From contig ML679961.1 in assembly GCA_007922225.1 (NCBI GenBank), positions 7,981,702 to 8,045,701 of the forward strand: a DNA stretch of 64,000 bases, read 5' to 3'. Both the position numbers and the translations under genes were made by a program. The notes below the pieces were generated by a model. It worked only from the letters and a program-made list of their open reading frames with translations, was not told the origin of the DNA and ran no database searches. This DNA is from Emydura subglobosa (Eukaryota > Chordata > Testudines > Chelidae). Positions 9,217 through 22,275 of this stretch are shown here, one piece after another (position 1 is the stretch's first letter; every line of letters starts with the position of its first letter).

Positions 9217-10240
9217 CAAGTGCTGGGAGAATCTGCTCTCCTTTTCCAGCCTGCCCTGACCTTGGCATTTTCTGGTGGCTGCCCTAGGCACTGACGGGTG
9301 ACAGGTGACACTGAAGTCAGACTTCCCAACCAGCCACAAAAAGTGCTTCTGATTCCCCACACTGGTCATCAAGAAGCCAAAATACAAATACACACAGCCC
9401 CCTTTACTGCATTTCAATCTCTGGCTCCCAATCGGCCACTAGGTCCAGTAAAGAGACCAGTTATTTAAACTCTATGCTCTTTGCTAAAAAGGTTCCTCCT
9501 GACCCCAAAGGGTCAGCCACAGTACCAGATCCAATATAAGTTTAGTTCTTACCCAAAATACCACGCTGCCAGCCAATCCTTTAGTAACTAAAACTAAAGG
9601 TTTATTATAAAAGGAAAGAAACAAACTATAAGAGAAATGTTAAATGATTAAAGCAATCAGGCACATACAAATGATTTGAAAGTCCATATATATCAGGTTT
9701 CTAGTAGAACTGTGGAGTTTGCAGACTTGTACAATCCCTCTGGTGTACATCCAGTGCTTGGGTCTCAGTCCTTTGTTTCACAGCTTCAGTTCAGTTCAGT
9801 TGTAGATGAGTTGATCCAGAGGTAGGTAGGTGGCTGAAGACGACAGAAGACAAAATGGATGTGGCGAAGCTGCCTTTTATGTCCTTTGGCCTTTGCCATG
9901 CTGCTTGTGGAAATTTACAGGAATAAGATGGAGTCCAGGGTCACATGAGTAACTGGTGACTCATCAGGTATATCCTGAATTTCCTTAACGGCCCATTAAG
10001 CAGGCTAGTGCTGCAGCCATCCTGTCTGGGGTGTCGCCCAGAAACACAGCACAATATGAAATACAGGTACAAACGTACACATAACATGAACATAAACACT
10101 ATCATCTTACTTAGCACATTACAGCCTTTCTAACAATACCTGACATGGCATAGCTCACATGAATTATTATGATTCTGATGTACTGCTGTTAAATAACATA
10201 ATAAATGCCCCCCCACCCCCCCAATCCAGCCAGCATCACA
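9217..10240 (-). repeat. solo LTR of the Gmr1-like family with inverted tip
   Basis: Bases 9298-10240 follow the LTR in minus orientation from U5 to the U3 end (CAGCATCACA). They include the AATAAA on the minus strand (about 9600) and the 23-bp U3 motif in reverse. The expected LTR tip is instead found at 9217-9297 in plus orientation (GCTGGGAGAATCTGCTCTCC to the GTGACAG end). No internal coding region accompanies it. Confidence 0.85.
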
Positions 10241-11234
10241 GGGTGCTCAGCAGTTCTGAAAATCAAGTCCCCAAGGATCAATCGTCCGAGGTATTTCAGC
10301 GCCTGACTGACTCTCATTGATTTCAATGGAAAGATGCCCATCTCAACGAAATCAGGGACACTCGAGTGCTGGAATGCCTTTGAGGATCGGGGCCCAAGTA
10401 GCGGCCTGATCCAATGCCCTAAACTGCAGTGGGGTGCTCTCCATTGATGTTAATGGACTTTTGCATTGGGCCTTGGAAAAATTAAGTGCAAACAATCTAG
10501 AGGAAGTCTTTTCACATTGTATTCTCCACCATATTCAGTGTTGGATTAAACCAAGCAAGAAGCCCAGCGTAAACTTTATATTCTTGCAGAAACTACCTCG
10601 AACATGATACGAGACAGCTAGATGGCAGTCGAAATAATTAAAGATTTCTGCCGTTGAGCTGATGCTGAGCCAATGTTGGGTGGATTGCTAAATTCTTGTG
10701 GGTTAATTCCAAGAAGTAAGCTTGTCTTAAGCTGGACAGAACCACCAAGTGAACTTTTAACCTATAATAAATGGGGGAAGAAAGTGATTTTTTAGCTATC
10801 ATATCCATACAATCATTGGAAACCATCAACATTTCAAGACGCTAACACATGCAAAGACATATCTTAAGAAAACTATTTGGTAGTGGAGGAGTGATGCAGA
10901 CCTGGTCTTGGGAAATAGATTTTCTTCATAATTTATGAGTAAATTGCTAACAGAAAAAACGTATGCGCCAGGTCTGCATCTGAACTAAGCTGGCGTTGAT
11001 TTTAGTAAAGCTATACCAAATGAGGATCTTTCCCCAGAGTTTTATTTTTGGAAAGCTGGGATACAGCTTTTACATTTTTAGGGTTTTTTTTATTGCAAAT
11101 TACTTATATTGGACCAATGCGGCCATGCTTGACTTATCGTTTTAAAAATAAAATCCTCCTTTGCCCAAAAAACTCTACCCTAGGCAACAGCAGGACATGG
11201 TGCATCGCCACTATTTAATTCCTCCCAACTTTCA
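10241..11234. other. unassigned intergenic sequence
   Basis: AT-rich sequence without recognisable genes. Phrases such as TGATTTCAATGG near 10320 hint at old repeat pieces but no family could be named. Confidence 0.4.
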
Positions 11235-11470
11235 ATTGAGTCTACATGGCAGCAGTCAACCACAGGGGATGCCTACACGGCACTCTCCAGATCCAGACAC
11301 ACCCAAGTTAGCTTTTAGCTAGCTAGCATGGGTACTGGAGCAGCAAAGGTATAGCTGCTTGGGCTGAAGCATGTGGTGCCAGGGCTTCATTCCTCTGGTG
11401 TCTCAGCTAGCTAGATTAAAGTTAGCTTTGGTCTGTCTGCTCAAGCTGCATTCACACCTGGTGCCAGCAG
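11235..11470. mobile_element. possible short DNA transposon
   Basis: CTACATGG and GGATGCCTACACGGCAC at the left and GCTGCATTCACACCTGG at the right resemble diverged ends of the GTCTACAC-type elements seen elsewhere. The TAGCTAGCTAG core is palindromic. The boundaries are uncertain. Confidence 0.4.
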
Positions 11471-13261
11471 AAGAGACATGCCCTCAGACAAAGGAAGGAT
11501 TTATTGAGTGAGTTCAGCAAAGGGCAGTCGCTGTCATTAGGCTTCTACCAGCTGATATTGATGGCAATGGAAACCGTGCCTCCCAAGGTAAAAGTCGAGC
11601 TTCCAAATGTCTAGTTACTGGGCAGTTCTCGGGGCTAGCGCTGGGTTAGGACTAAAGAGACTTTTAAATGTAACTGTGGCTCCGCAGTTTGTGTAAATTG
11701 GCATAGTCGGTGGGGCTCCACTGATTTACTCCAGCTAAGGATCTGGACCATTTATTCTTCATGATGAAGTCTGGCATCCCCTTTATTAATCAATCAATCT
11801 CTTCACCTGAATTTCCCCCCACCCCACGAACATTAGCCCTATGCTTTTCTGATTCTTGCCAAGTCCCTGCTGCAGTTTCTAACTATAGTTTCCTTAGTCT
11901 AGGTCATCCCTAGAGGATTCCCTGGCCACAAATCTTCCAGGAGATTGCAACACACGTGAGAAGATGAAAATGTGCTCTACCCGGCCCTGTCACTTCATTT
12001 CTTCCCTATAATTTGCCCTGGTACCTAACTGAGAAGCTCTCTGTAATATTGTAGCGACAGCTTGCTTGTTCATTCATTTCCTCCGAAGCTGATCTGTCCT
12101 TCTCCCTGAAGGTTAATTGGGGCATTATTGTTTCTTTCCACTATATCTTTAATTCCACTTTCTTCCTCACTTAAGCTCCCACTCGGACTCCTGCCCTCCA
12201 ATTTTGTCCAGTCATACCAATTACAACTACGCACAACCGGGGTTGCTTTCAAGTCTCAGTACCAGGTTCAAGGGCTCAACGAGATAGTCAGCGCTCTCCG
12301 TGACATCTGCTCTGTCCACCTATAATTGCTTCTGCAGCGAGTTGCGTCATCAAACTGGGGGCTGGGTTCAAAATCAGTCCCTCTGTGTGTTTATGAGTAG
12401 ACTATTAAAGAGGACTTTGAAGAAAGACTAGCCCAGGCCCAGGAAATAGCAGATCCGAGTGCAGGACCAGGGGCAGGGAAAATATTCTAAGACACCTCCA
12501 ACTCTCCTGATTCCATAGCCAACATGGGGCGGGTTCAGGCCCCAGCTTAACTCACAGTACCTAAAGGCAGGGGCGTTCCTGGCTTCCCCTTGAAGGCAGC
12601 TTTCTAGTTGCTTTACCTGAACAGCCTGATAGAGGCTGAGACTCTGGCCTCTCCTGACAAATTCTCATCTCACTTAGCCTGGTGTAACTCCACTGGCTTC
12701 TGCAGAGCTATTCCGGAGTGACACTGGAGTTGGCGAGATCAGAATCAGGCTCACTGTCCCAGTCGTGCTTTATTAGAGATGGACCGGCAACAGAATCCCT
12801 GCTCCGAACCTCTGAAGTGTGTGGAAGTTCACATCCAAACATTGCAGCTGGTGCTTATCTCCATAGCGGGATGGATCCAACCAACCCCGGCCCCTGGGGA
12901 AGTTTGATTCTGGATGCAAACACTGCAGCTCAGAGCAGTCTCTTCCTTCCAGCTGGCTAGCCTAACCCTCTGCCGATGAGCTGTCGGGCCCCTGGGAATG
13001 AGCCTCCACAGCCCTGTCCCATTCATCTGCGATTCCATCCTTGGAGTGCTGAATACTGAGCACAGCTGGGAGAAATATTTCACATGCCACATTTCCCCAT
13101 TGCAAAGTGGTCTGTTTTCAAACTCAGACTTTTTGGGGGGGAAGAAGGGGTGTGGAGAAAAAGCGTTTTTTTAACATTTCATTTTTTGTTGACAAATCTG
13201 GAAAATGAAAATTTTAGGAGTTTTTTTTCCTCTCCCCTCCCCTTTCTTCAGTGGCAAAATG
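11471..13261. other. unassigned intergenic sequence
   Basis: No gene or clear repeat family seen. Bases near 11690-11745 (GTTTGTGTAAATTGGCATAG) look like an old SINE-type fragment. Confidence 0.35.
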
Positions 13262-13330
13262 GACAATAATAATAATAACACGTAGCTTTTATATAGCACG
13301 TTTCCACAGTAGCTCTCAAAGCACTTCTGT
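13262..13330 (-). repeat. MIR-like SINE tail fragment
   Basis: AATAATAATAATAACACGTA followed by GCTTTTATATAGCAC and CTCTCAAAGCACTT is the reverse of the MIR-like tail that ends AAAGCGCTATATAAG...(ATT)n. Confidence 0.6.
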
Positions 13331-15094
13331 CACGAGGTAGGTAACCCCCCCCCCTCCCCCCCCCGTCACAGGGTATCAGGTTGCATGCAGTCAACAAAGG
13401 ATTACACCACAGCTGGCTAGAGCCATTGGGGCTGTCCTGACTGAGGGCAGCACGGCCTAACGGCCCAGGTCAATACGGTGACACGCTGTACCCCACGTAC
13501 ACCCTTATGGTGTGATTTGTGAATCATTCACGTTCACCCTTATAGTGTAACCGTGCATTGTCTGATGCAGAGTAGGCATGTCAGGTGTTTCTGGAATGCT
13601 CATGGCATACCGAACATTATGGTTATGGTAGCACGTTTCCTGCAATGTCATACGTATGTGCAGATATGAAACTCGGCTGTGTCCTATCCCCAAATGTGTC
13701 CCCCGTGGTTTGAATAGATGCAGACGACCACAAAGCTGTGGTTCCATGCCCCGCAGAGGTCTGCATACAGGAACAATGGACTGGCCTAAGCACCTGGGAG
13801 TACATCGGCTCAAGTGGAAGAAATCACGCCCATTGCCGGACAGAGCTGATCACCGGACCCCAGGGGGTGTTGGGGAAACTTGTTAAAAGCTGAGGTGGCT
13901 TTGTCTGGGGCTCCCCTGGAATCCATCTTCTAAGCAACACCAAAGACTGAGAATCTACCCACAGGGAAGGGGGGGGGGGCTGGTTGCAAGAGGCATCGCA
14001 ACCAGCCTGTGTGGTAAGCTGAATACAGACTGACATATTAATCGTAGGTTAAGATGCGAGTTATCTTTTAGTTAATTGTGATTAACTCCTTGATTTATGA
14101 ATAATCTGACTTAGATTCACTTAAAAGCTTACTGTAATCAATAAACGTATTTGTTTGTCTGGTCTAAACCAGTGCATGTGGATTAGTGTGTGCAGAGACC
14201 TCACTTAGAGTGACAGAGCCAGTGCATATCAAGTTTTTGGATAAATTGACCGATAAATGTAAATGAGTGTGCAGGGGGCAGCACTGAACCCTGCAAGACG
14301 GCAGTTCCCGGGGTTGCATCTGGGACTGGGAGGTGTTTTCTGGGGGTCTCTCCCATGAGTGGCAGGCCAGAGCACTTCTTCACTAGACAAGGGACTGATT
14401 ACTAGCAGGAGGCTGGGCGTGGCCTGACCCCAGGAGTGAGTGGTTCACACAGCAAAGCAGGGTAAATCAGGGCCCAGGAGTGAAGAATTGGAGTGACACA
14501 GCTACACACCTGTCTGGATTGCGGGGGGGGGGACGGGACGTCACAGATACGGCTGCCTTCCTGGGCGGGGGCTGCATGACCTAGAAGGAAGTTGGCTGCT
14601 ACCCAGGAGGGGCCCCCCTACTCCACCAGGTCCCAGCCCAGGGCCCTGTCAGTGGTGTCTGTGTTCACCCCTGGCTCAGTAGGGATCCACCTGAAACACG
14701 CTGGCCTGTAGCCCAGTTCCACAAACGGACCCATGTCCAGTTTTCCAGGCCTGCCATCCACAGGTCTTCTGGGTCACCGGGGTTCTGGGCCAGTGAAGTT
14801 CCCAATGGCTTTGTCCCCTTTTTGGCTTCAACAGGCAGCCAGGGTTCTGTCAGGGCTTGGCATGCCTGGCCTTCGCTGCCTGGGGCTCCAGCATCTCTTG
14901 AGAGGGATCCTGCAATCTGCATCCTTCCCCATCAGAGGTCAGCCACGTCTGAACTGGCTTGCTTCCTTTTATATGCTGGCTCCAGGCTGAGCATGCCCAG
15001 CAGCGGCGGAGTGGTGTGACCTCCTCACCCTGCAGCACACAGTTAACCCCTGCTGGGCCAGTGCGGGGTAGGTACACCCTGCCCCAGCTTCACA
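13331..15094. other. unassigned; poly(C) tracts and a possible LTR-like block
   Basis: Two C-rich tracts lie at 13346-13370 and a G tract at about 13970 and 14522. Bases 14520-15090 have the base composition and segment style (GACGTCACAG near the left, CAGTTAACCCCTGCTGGGCC near the right) of a minus-oriented solo LTR, and the block near 48350-48760 has a similar GTTAACCCTTCCTTGG piece. I could not fix ends or a target duplication. Confidence 0.3.
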
Positions 15095-15210
15095 CTCTTT
15101 AGAGACACAAGGTGGCTGAGGCAATACCTTTTTTTGGACCAACTTCTGTAGGTGAGAAAGAGAGACAAGCGTTGGAGCTTACGCAGCGCTCTCCTTCAGG
15201 TCACACTGAG
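15095..15210 (+). repeat. dispersed repeat, family A (third copy)
   Basis: CTTTAGAGACACAAGGTGGC, then TTTTGGACCAACTTCTGTAG and GAGACAAGCGTTGGAGCTTA, ending CTCTCCTTCAGGTCAC. It matches 7445-7566 in inverted orientation. Confidence 0.6.
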
Positions 15211-15308
15211 GCAGAGAGAGTGACGTGCCCAAGGTCAGCCGGGAAGGCTGTGGCAAAGTAGGGAACTGAACCCAGGTCCCTCAAGTCCTAGGTCAGTGCT
15301 CTAATAAG
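15200..15308 (-). repeat. MIR-like SINE fragment
   Basis: GTGACGTGCCCAAGGTCAGC and GAACTGAACCCAGGTCCCTC are the inverted form of the tRNA-like part of MIR-type SINEs (CCTGGGTTC box B and the TGACCTTGG core). Confidence 0.6.
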
Positions 15309-17600
15309 AAAAGGGAAAAACCCACAGAAATGGTCAGTAAGTTTCACCAAAAAATTTGGAATGAACAAAAATTGGTTTCTTTCTAAAACCTGTGGAATGC
15401 AAATGACAGAATTTTGATGGCCTTTTCCCTCCCCTAACGCCATGCCTTCTGATGAACTGAACATATTCTTACAGCCAACAAATGTCAGACACTTTAGTAG
15501 GTTGTAAAGTTAATCCTTTCTGGTACATCATTTACCACAGGGCGGGAGGCGAACTGCTGTGATGAACACTGACTAAATGCTACTTTAGCCTCTTGTTTGT
15601 TTATGAAGGTCACCACTGCAGTGACCTCATTACCTCATTACCCACTGTCCCAGTAGTTTCTTCAGTGTGCATTGAAGAGAAAGGCCCCTCGGAAAAATGG
15701 GTGGGTTTTATCACTTGAGAAACCACAGATCTGTCACCTCTGCCTGCCAGGAAATTGAAAAGGTTCCTCAACTCCTGTGCAAAATTCAGCTCTCACAGCC
15801 TGCCCGAACTGACAAAAATGCATGTCCCTGAGACCAAAAAAAACCTGCATAGAGAATCACGGTAGTCCTAATGAAGCAGCAGGAGACGTGGTCTTCGTAA
15901 ATCTTTTGGTCAAATCTTTTGGTCATCGTAAATCTTGAAATCTCACGTGACTTTATTTCTAATCTTGTTTTTTTGTATGTAATAGACAGAATGCGTATAA
16001 ACTAAGCCAGGACTGCAAGGATGGCTCTGGCTTTGGTCTAGTCAGAGCAATAAATCTGTCCACTGACAGTAGTGATTATTCTGCACTCTGTGCCTAAGCA
16101 GGACCAGATCTGCTATTCACTCCCACATTGGAGCTCATTACTGTGATCGTTCCATCTCATTAAAAACACATCATGACCTAAGTTTCAAAATAGTTTTTCC
16201 TTTTTTGACATTTGAGTTTTTTCACAATTTTCCCCCTGGAGAAACAATTTAACATTTATTTGGCAGGGGAGGGAGGTTTTTGATTTATATTTTTGGGCAA
16301 GAGGGAAGAACAGCAACATCAAAAAAGTTCCATCTAAAGGTTGACGAGCAAGGGGTAGATTCTCAGCTCGTTTATGCCAAGTCTCACCAGCTTAAGAGGA
16401 TCTGGCCCCAAATTTCAAGAGATGGTTGTTACCAAGTGTCCTGTTTAGAGTTATGCACTGCAAGAGCTGCTCGGATTTGAAAAATCAGGTCATTTAAAAA
16501 ACATTATTTTGAAGAGAAAGCTCTCACAGGTATTCAGATCTTCAGCTGGTGTAGCTTGGATCTGGCCCTCAAGTTAGTAAGAACAAGACTCATTGGTGAA
16601 ATATACCTGCTTTTGCTAAGAAGCATGCCTATTTTACCAGGATAGGTCTGAGATAATTCACAGTCCTGGTTCTGATTTTACCCTCGCCATAGCCCAAGCC
16701 CATTGCAGATGATGTGAGTCAGATGTCAGCTTCCAACTATCCCACGGGGTGCAGTGCACTCATTCCTTGATTAACAAGTCCCTGGAGTCTGGTTACTAAG
16801 ACTCATGAGGTGTCTGGTAGCTCTGGCAATCTTTTCACTGTGTATATGGCCTGCAAAGGCAACTGTCTGCTTCCTATCATGCTCTAGAAGACGCCCCCCT
16901 CTCCTTTACTCCGGACAGGTTCAGATTCAGAGGGACCTGCAGAGAAGAGGAGGGTGGAGCAGAAAAGTGGACAGTGAGGGTGTCGTGGCCAAGACACCAT
17001 AAAACAGGCAGATCATTCCCCGAGGTGCCGTGTGCCAGGCAGCCCTAGTTCCACACTCTGGCCCCAGCAGCCACCATCTCTGCAGTTCAGCTGTTAGGTC
17101 ACTATCAAGGCAGTTGGAGGAAACTTACACAGCCACAATCCAACACTGAAGAGTAGATTGTGGATGGAACAAAAACCAGAACGGACTTCAGCCTTCATCT
17201 TTGCCAGTCTCTTAACTGGGAAACTGAACAATAATCGCCACGGTTAAAAACCAAAATCAAAGAGAAACTGAGTAGGAACATTCTCCTGTTTCGGTACAAG
17301 ACATCTTGAGATGCTTGGATGGGAGGGGCCTGTATCAGCACTGTAGGCAGACCAGCTGACATCAGTCGACGGGTTAGAGCGTCTCACCTCTAGACACTGC
17401 AGGTCAGCCATGGTTAGGCCAGAAATAAAAACCAGTTTCTTGCCCCTGGCAGACCCGTGCGGTTCTGTGGACACCGACCCTCCCTTCCTCCCAAACAAAC
17501 CGGCAGACACCCTCACAAGTCTCTGTCACTACAAACTGGTTTTCAAGAGTCCCCCCACAAGAACTCGGAGATCAAACCTCACGCTGGCTTCGCCCGTTTG
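15309..17600. other. unassigned intergenic sequence
   Basis: No gene recognised. The open frames in this stretch, such as 16280-16480 and 16805-17002, have no domain or splice context. Confidence 0.45.
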
Positions 17601-18280
17601 GTAAGAGCAATTGATGGAGTGGGAACAACATTGCCAGAGCTCATCGTTATTGTCCGTGTTACCGTCACGGGCTGCTCTACTGACCTCAGCAGTGCCGCCT
17701 TCTGGCCGTGTCAGGGGATGCGCTCTGCCAGGCCGATGCCCCTTCCTGTGGTTGCTCTCCATTACTCTGTGTCTCTCACTTGCTCAGGCCTCAACTCCTG
17801 TTTCGTGCCTTGGCCCTCCAGCCAGGCCACTGTAGTTTTCCTCTCCCAAGGGGGTGTGTGTATCAAAGTCTCTCAGGACCTCCCCGCCCCAGGCTGTCTT
17901 GCCATTCACGGCCCCCTCAACAGTGCCACTTCTCCAGTGGCTGGCAGGGGAACCCAGGCCAGCCCTCTGCACTGGGTTCCCTCCCAGGAACCCTACAACA
18001 CGCAGTCAAGGTCTGCACAGTCGTACACCTCACTGCTGTATCCCTGGGCCACTTCCTACCTTGCCTTCGCTCACCCTGAGAGTGACTGTAACTTCCTGCT
18101 TTGCAGGCCCTTTCTGCTCTCAGCTACTGGGCTTTACCCTGGCTTTACTCCTGTTCCTGTCTAGCTGAGACTCATCTCAATTAATCCTCTTTGCTCCTGG
18201 CTCCTCCTTCAGGTGCACCCTGGGCCTTGGCCCATCTAGCCACCTTAACCCGGCAGGCCTTGTGCGAGGTAGACACCCCC
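17601..18280. other. GC-rich block, possible LTR-type repeat
   Basis: It contains the longest open frame of the intergenic part (17457-18164, 235 codons) together with overlapping open frames in two other frames. Composition (CT-rich, many CCAGG/CCTGG words) resembles inverted turtle LTRs rather than a gene. No domain, signal peptide or splice sites support coding. Confidence 0.35.
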
Positions 18281-18282
18281 TC

Positions 18283-18420
18283 ACAATTAGCAAAGCACCT
18301 AGGAAGCCCCCGTTATGCACCAGGCTCCCATCGTGCTGGCACTGTGCAAACAACAAGAAGTCCATCTCCCCCCCCAGACGTGCTTGAGATCCCATTGACT
18401 CACAAACAAAGCAGCAGGAG
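18283..18420 (-). repeat. MIR-like SINE fragment
   Basis: AGCAAAGCACCTAGGAAGCC, ATCGTGCTGGCACTGTGCAAA and AAGAAGTCCATCTC correspond in reverse to the TTTGTACAGTGCCTAGCACA segment of MIR-like repeats. Confidence 0.5.
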
Positions 18421-21266
18421 ATGCTGAGGAGGACTGCCCAGGATCGAGTTGCAGCCAGCTCTGAATACTTCGCCCCCGTGGTGGTGTTTCTAACCCTGTG
18501 ACCGATGGCGTTGTGTGACCGAAGCACAACAATACGAACGGAAATGAACTTTCAACATGCTGAAGTTACTGGGCCGCCATCCCACTATAAATAAATGGAA
18601 GCTTTTTTTTGCCCCCTTGCAATCAGTTACAGCACAGTGACTTGGCGGTGGGCCTACTCGGAAAGCATCCTGTAAATTATATGCACGTCACGCTTGGTTT
18701 ACCTAAGGAGGTGTCGTGCAGAAGACAAGGTCAGCTTGCTTAGAGGTTGAGAAAAACAGGAATATGGGGAAGGTTTACACGGATCTGTCCTGAGCTCGCG
18801 GATAAGATCTCCAGCACTCAGATGTGCTAAGCGAATAAAAATACATCAGGCTCTTTAATGAGCGAGGCGACAGAGGGGGAAGGTCCGGGTCGAATCGCGA
18901 ACCCCAGTCTGCTTGGTGAGCTCCGTGCGGCTTTTGTTGGCCGTCTGGGGCGCTCGCCGCCAGGCTGCGTTGTCAGACCGGCCTGGCCTGGCACGGCCGG
19001 TCTATTCCCGCTCAGACGGGATGGGGAGAGCCATCGAAGGTCATCGGCACGGCTGGGCTCTTCGTTACTGGCCCAGCCACGAGGACAACAAAGCTCTCAG
19101 CCTGGCCCCACGGCCAGCGGGATCAGAGACTCTCTTTCCAGGCGCGATAGCCTCTCTGTGAAGGGGGGGGGGGTCATGCACCACCCCAGGCCAGAAGACT
19201 GTGCAGGGGAAGGAGAAGGCAGGAGGGTATCTGTCTGTCTGTCTGCCTGAAATACTGACCAGGTCTCTCCAGCTCCCAGAAGGGGTGAGATCAGATTCAG
19301 GGAGCTGGCATCTCCAGGACTGTTGCTCGGTGGCATACCGTGGGTCTCCGGCGCCCGGGGGGCCATACTTACATTGGCATGCCACTCTCCCAGGTGGCGG
19401 CAGCAGTGCCCATGGGGGCAGGGAAATCTGTTGGCCTATGTCCTGCTCTCCCCCACTCCCCCCATCAGTGGCAGCAGCAGCCTGGGCAGTGGAAGGGCAG
19501 CTGCGGGAAGGGGGGCAGGTGCCTGCAACAGGGGGTGCCTCCTTGGAGAAGGGCCTGGCCGGTACCCCGCCTCCCCCCTGGCCGGCGCCTGGGGACATGG
19601 CCTACCCCACTCCTGTTGGTGGTTTTTCCAAAGACCAGTAACTCTGCAAGCACCTGCGGTGAGACGTCCCTTTGCTAAGCCTGCGTCCCTGGCTCACCTG
19701 CCACGCTGCCCCGGAAGGGGACCGTCGGGAAGCTCAGCGCTCACGGCCCTGTGGAACAATGAACAGCTATTAGCAGCTGGGGGGGTGGGGGGAGCAGAGG
19801 CACCGCTATAGGGGTTTAAGGCAGACCCAGGTCCCCAGTCTGGGGTGCAGACATGAGCTCTGCACGGGGCACTGTGTCTTCGGGAGCCAGAGCCAGAGCA
19901 AGGGAGATCTGCCCAGACCCGGGATCCAGCCGTGGGATCAGCTCACAACAGCCTCTGTGTGGTGTCCATCCAGGGGGACTGGCCCAGCTCATGGCAGGGG
20001 ATGGCAAATGCGGGGCTGGATCCTCCGCTGCTTTGCGCTGCTGTCACTGGAATAAGAGGCTGCTGCGCTGCCTGGCAGGGAGGCGAATGCTCTCACTGCC
20101 TGAATGGGGGGAGGCGGGATACATCTGTTCTCTGCTTTCAATGCACGGTGGAAGGTGATTATTTCCCCGTGTGACGGGTGAGTCTCCCTCCGGGTGTGAT
20201 CTGATGCGGTAGCTGTACAAACACGGCAAGCTCCCTACCAATCTGCGCCTGCCGGCACCCACTGGGCCGCAGCGGGCAGCAGAACGATGTGAAACCAGCA
20301 GATCCTCATTCCACAAGCGCATGGGAAGCTGGCCGGGGGCAGGACCCTGGCGCCAGCAAAGCAGCCTGCAGGAGACAACTCAGAGGTCGTGAGGGCTCCA
20401 TGCCCTTCGACTAGCACCCCCCACCCTGCCAGCGATACCCTGTGACACTCCTCTTTAATAAACCCCCACCTTCCAACCCCCTGGCATGGCACCTTCAACC
20501 TGCCAGAAGACTATGGCCTCATCTCAGCTGGAGACAGGTCCCGCCTGCAAGCCTCCGCGTAAGCCGCAGTGCAGAGACGCAAAGGTGTTATTTGCCCCAA
20601 CGGAGCTACCCTGGTTCTAAGCCAGGACTGGAGCAAATAAAGGCATTGCCTGTTTGCAGTGGTGCAGCTCCACAGATGGGGACGAACACAGTCTCTAGGT
20701 AATGTGTTGTCTGTACCGGGCCCCACAGCTGAGATTGACCCAGGCCTTTCCCAGCTGCTTGGGGCTCCAAGGTGGATCCTGGCTCCTTTAAGATCTAACC
20801 GTCCTTTTCTGGACTTAATTTGTTCAATTGATCGTGACCCTTTTTCTGCCGAGCCGTGGATTCCAGGGGAAGTCTTGGCTGGAGTGAACACGTCTCACCT
20901 GGTAACTCATGAGTACCCGGTGTGTTGCTGTGCCCTCCCGGCTCTTACCTGACTTGCGCAGTGCAGTTACCTGCGGAAGGCAACGTGTGAGACTGGCAGG
21001 GCTTGGGGATGCAGTCTGGAGGTTACCCTGCAGCAAGGGTTACGGCCATCGATCGGTACATGTGCCATCAGCACGTTCTGACACAGGAAGCTTCAGTAAA
21101 GGCATGCATGGTTATCATGAGAATGAAATGAAAGATCTTACCCTATTCCAATGCCCATGACCCTTCCACTTGCCCACCTCATTCTCCTTCCTACTTTTCC
21201 CATTCTTTTTGCCTCCCCGGGGATGCTGTCTCCACATGATGGGCATTCAGCTCGCACAGAAGCGAC
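18421..21266. other. unassigned, partly GC- and CpG-rich sequence
   Basis: Bases about 18850-20160 are GC-rich with several overlapping open frames on both strands. A G run (19160) and repeated CAGCAGCAGCCTGGG words are present. No gene signature was found. It could be a decayed CpG island or GC-rich transposon; I cannot tell which. Confidence 0.35.
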
Positions 21267-21267
21267 C

Positions 21268-21345
21268 TAGCCCATAGATGTAGGACTGGAGATCTCAAAA
21301 GTTCACTTAGTCCATCCCCCTGTGCTGAGGCAGGATGAGGTATAC
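21268..21345 (-). mobile_element. CR1 LINE 3' end fragment
   Basis: AGATGTAGGACTGGAGATCT and TTAGTCCATCCCCCTGTGCT are the inverted CR1 tail (compare 5730-5810). It abuts a plus-oriented CR1 copy. Confidence 0.6.
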
Positions 21346-21349
21346 CATG

Positions 21350-22275
21350 TTCAATGGTTTATAGTAAAATGGCAGATGAAAATCAATATTGATAAATGCA
21401 AAGTAATGCACATTGGGAAACATAATCCCAACTATGCATACAAAATAATGGAGGTCTAAATTAGCTGTTACCACTCAAGAAAGAGATCTTGGAGGCATTC
21501 TCCAAAAACACCCACTCAATGTGCAGCGGCAGTCAAAAAAGCTAACAGAATGTTGGGGATCATTAGGAAAGGAATAGATAAGACAGAAAATATCGTATTG
21601 CCTCTTTATGAAACCATGGTACGGCCACATCTCGAATAATGCATGCAGTTCTGGTCCGCCCCCCCGGCCCATCTCAAAAAAGATATATTAGAATTGGAAA
21701 AGGTACAGAGAAGGGCAACAAAAATGATTAGTAGTATGGAACAGCTTCCGTATGAGTCAAGATTAAAAAGACTGGGGCTTTTCAGCTTGGAAAAGAGACG
21801 TCTAAGGAGGGATATGATAGAGGTCTATAAAATTCTGATGTGGAGAAAGTAAATAAGAAAATGTTATTTACTCCTTCTCATAACACAAGAACCAGGGGTT
21901 TCCCAATGAAATTAATAGGCAGCAGGTTTAAAACGAACAAAAGGAAGTATTTCTTCACACCACACACAGTCAACCTGTGGAACTCATTGCCAGGGGATGT
22001 TGTAAAGGCCAAAACTATAAAGGGGTTCAAAAACAAATTAGATACCTTCATGGAGGACAGGTCCATCAATGGTTACTAGCCACAATGGTCAGGGATACTA
22101 CCCCATGCTTCAGGTGTCTCTAGCAGCTGACTGCCAGAAGCTGGGAGAGGACAATGCGATGGGTCTCTAGATGGTTGCCTATTCTGTTCATTCCCTCTGA
22201 AGCACCTGGCATTGGCCACCGTCGGAAGACAGGATACAGGGCTAGATGGACCATTGGTCTGACCAATATAGTTTC
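21350..22275 (+). mobile_element. CR1 LINE 3' part (RT C-terminus and 3' UTR)
   Basis: Translation gives the C-terminal CR1 ORF2 segments [20 protein letters not shown] (about 21690-21745), [21 protein letters not shown] (21769-21828) and [20 protein letters not shown] (21950-22005), followed by a UAG near 22077. The 3' UTR includes GGCATTGGCCACCGTCGGAAG and CAGGGCTAGATGGACCATTG. Frameshifts and stops make it inactive. Confidence 0.9.

Noticed and set aside
17457..18164. 235-codon open frame on the plus strand
   Set aside because: Three frames are open together in a GC/CT-rich block, there is no domain, and the amino-acid composition (Pro, Ser, Leu) is that of translated repeat DNA.
19065..19811. 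Several overlapping open frames of 110-177 codons
   Set aside because: They occur on both strands in GC-rich sequence with no motif, splice partner or similarity I recognise; high GC lowers stop-codon frequency.
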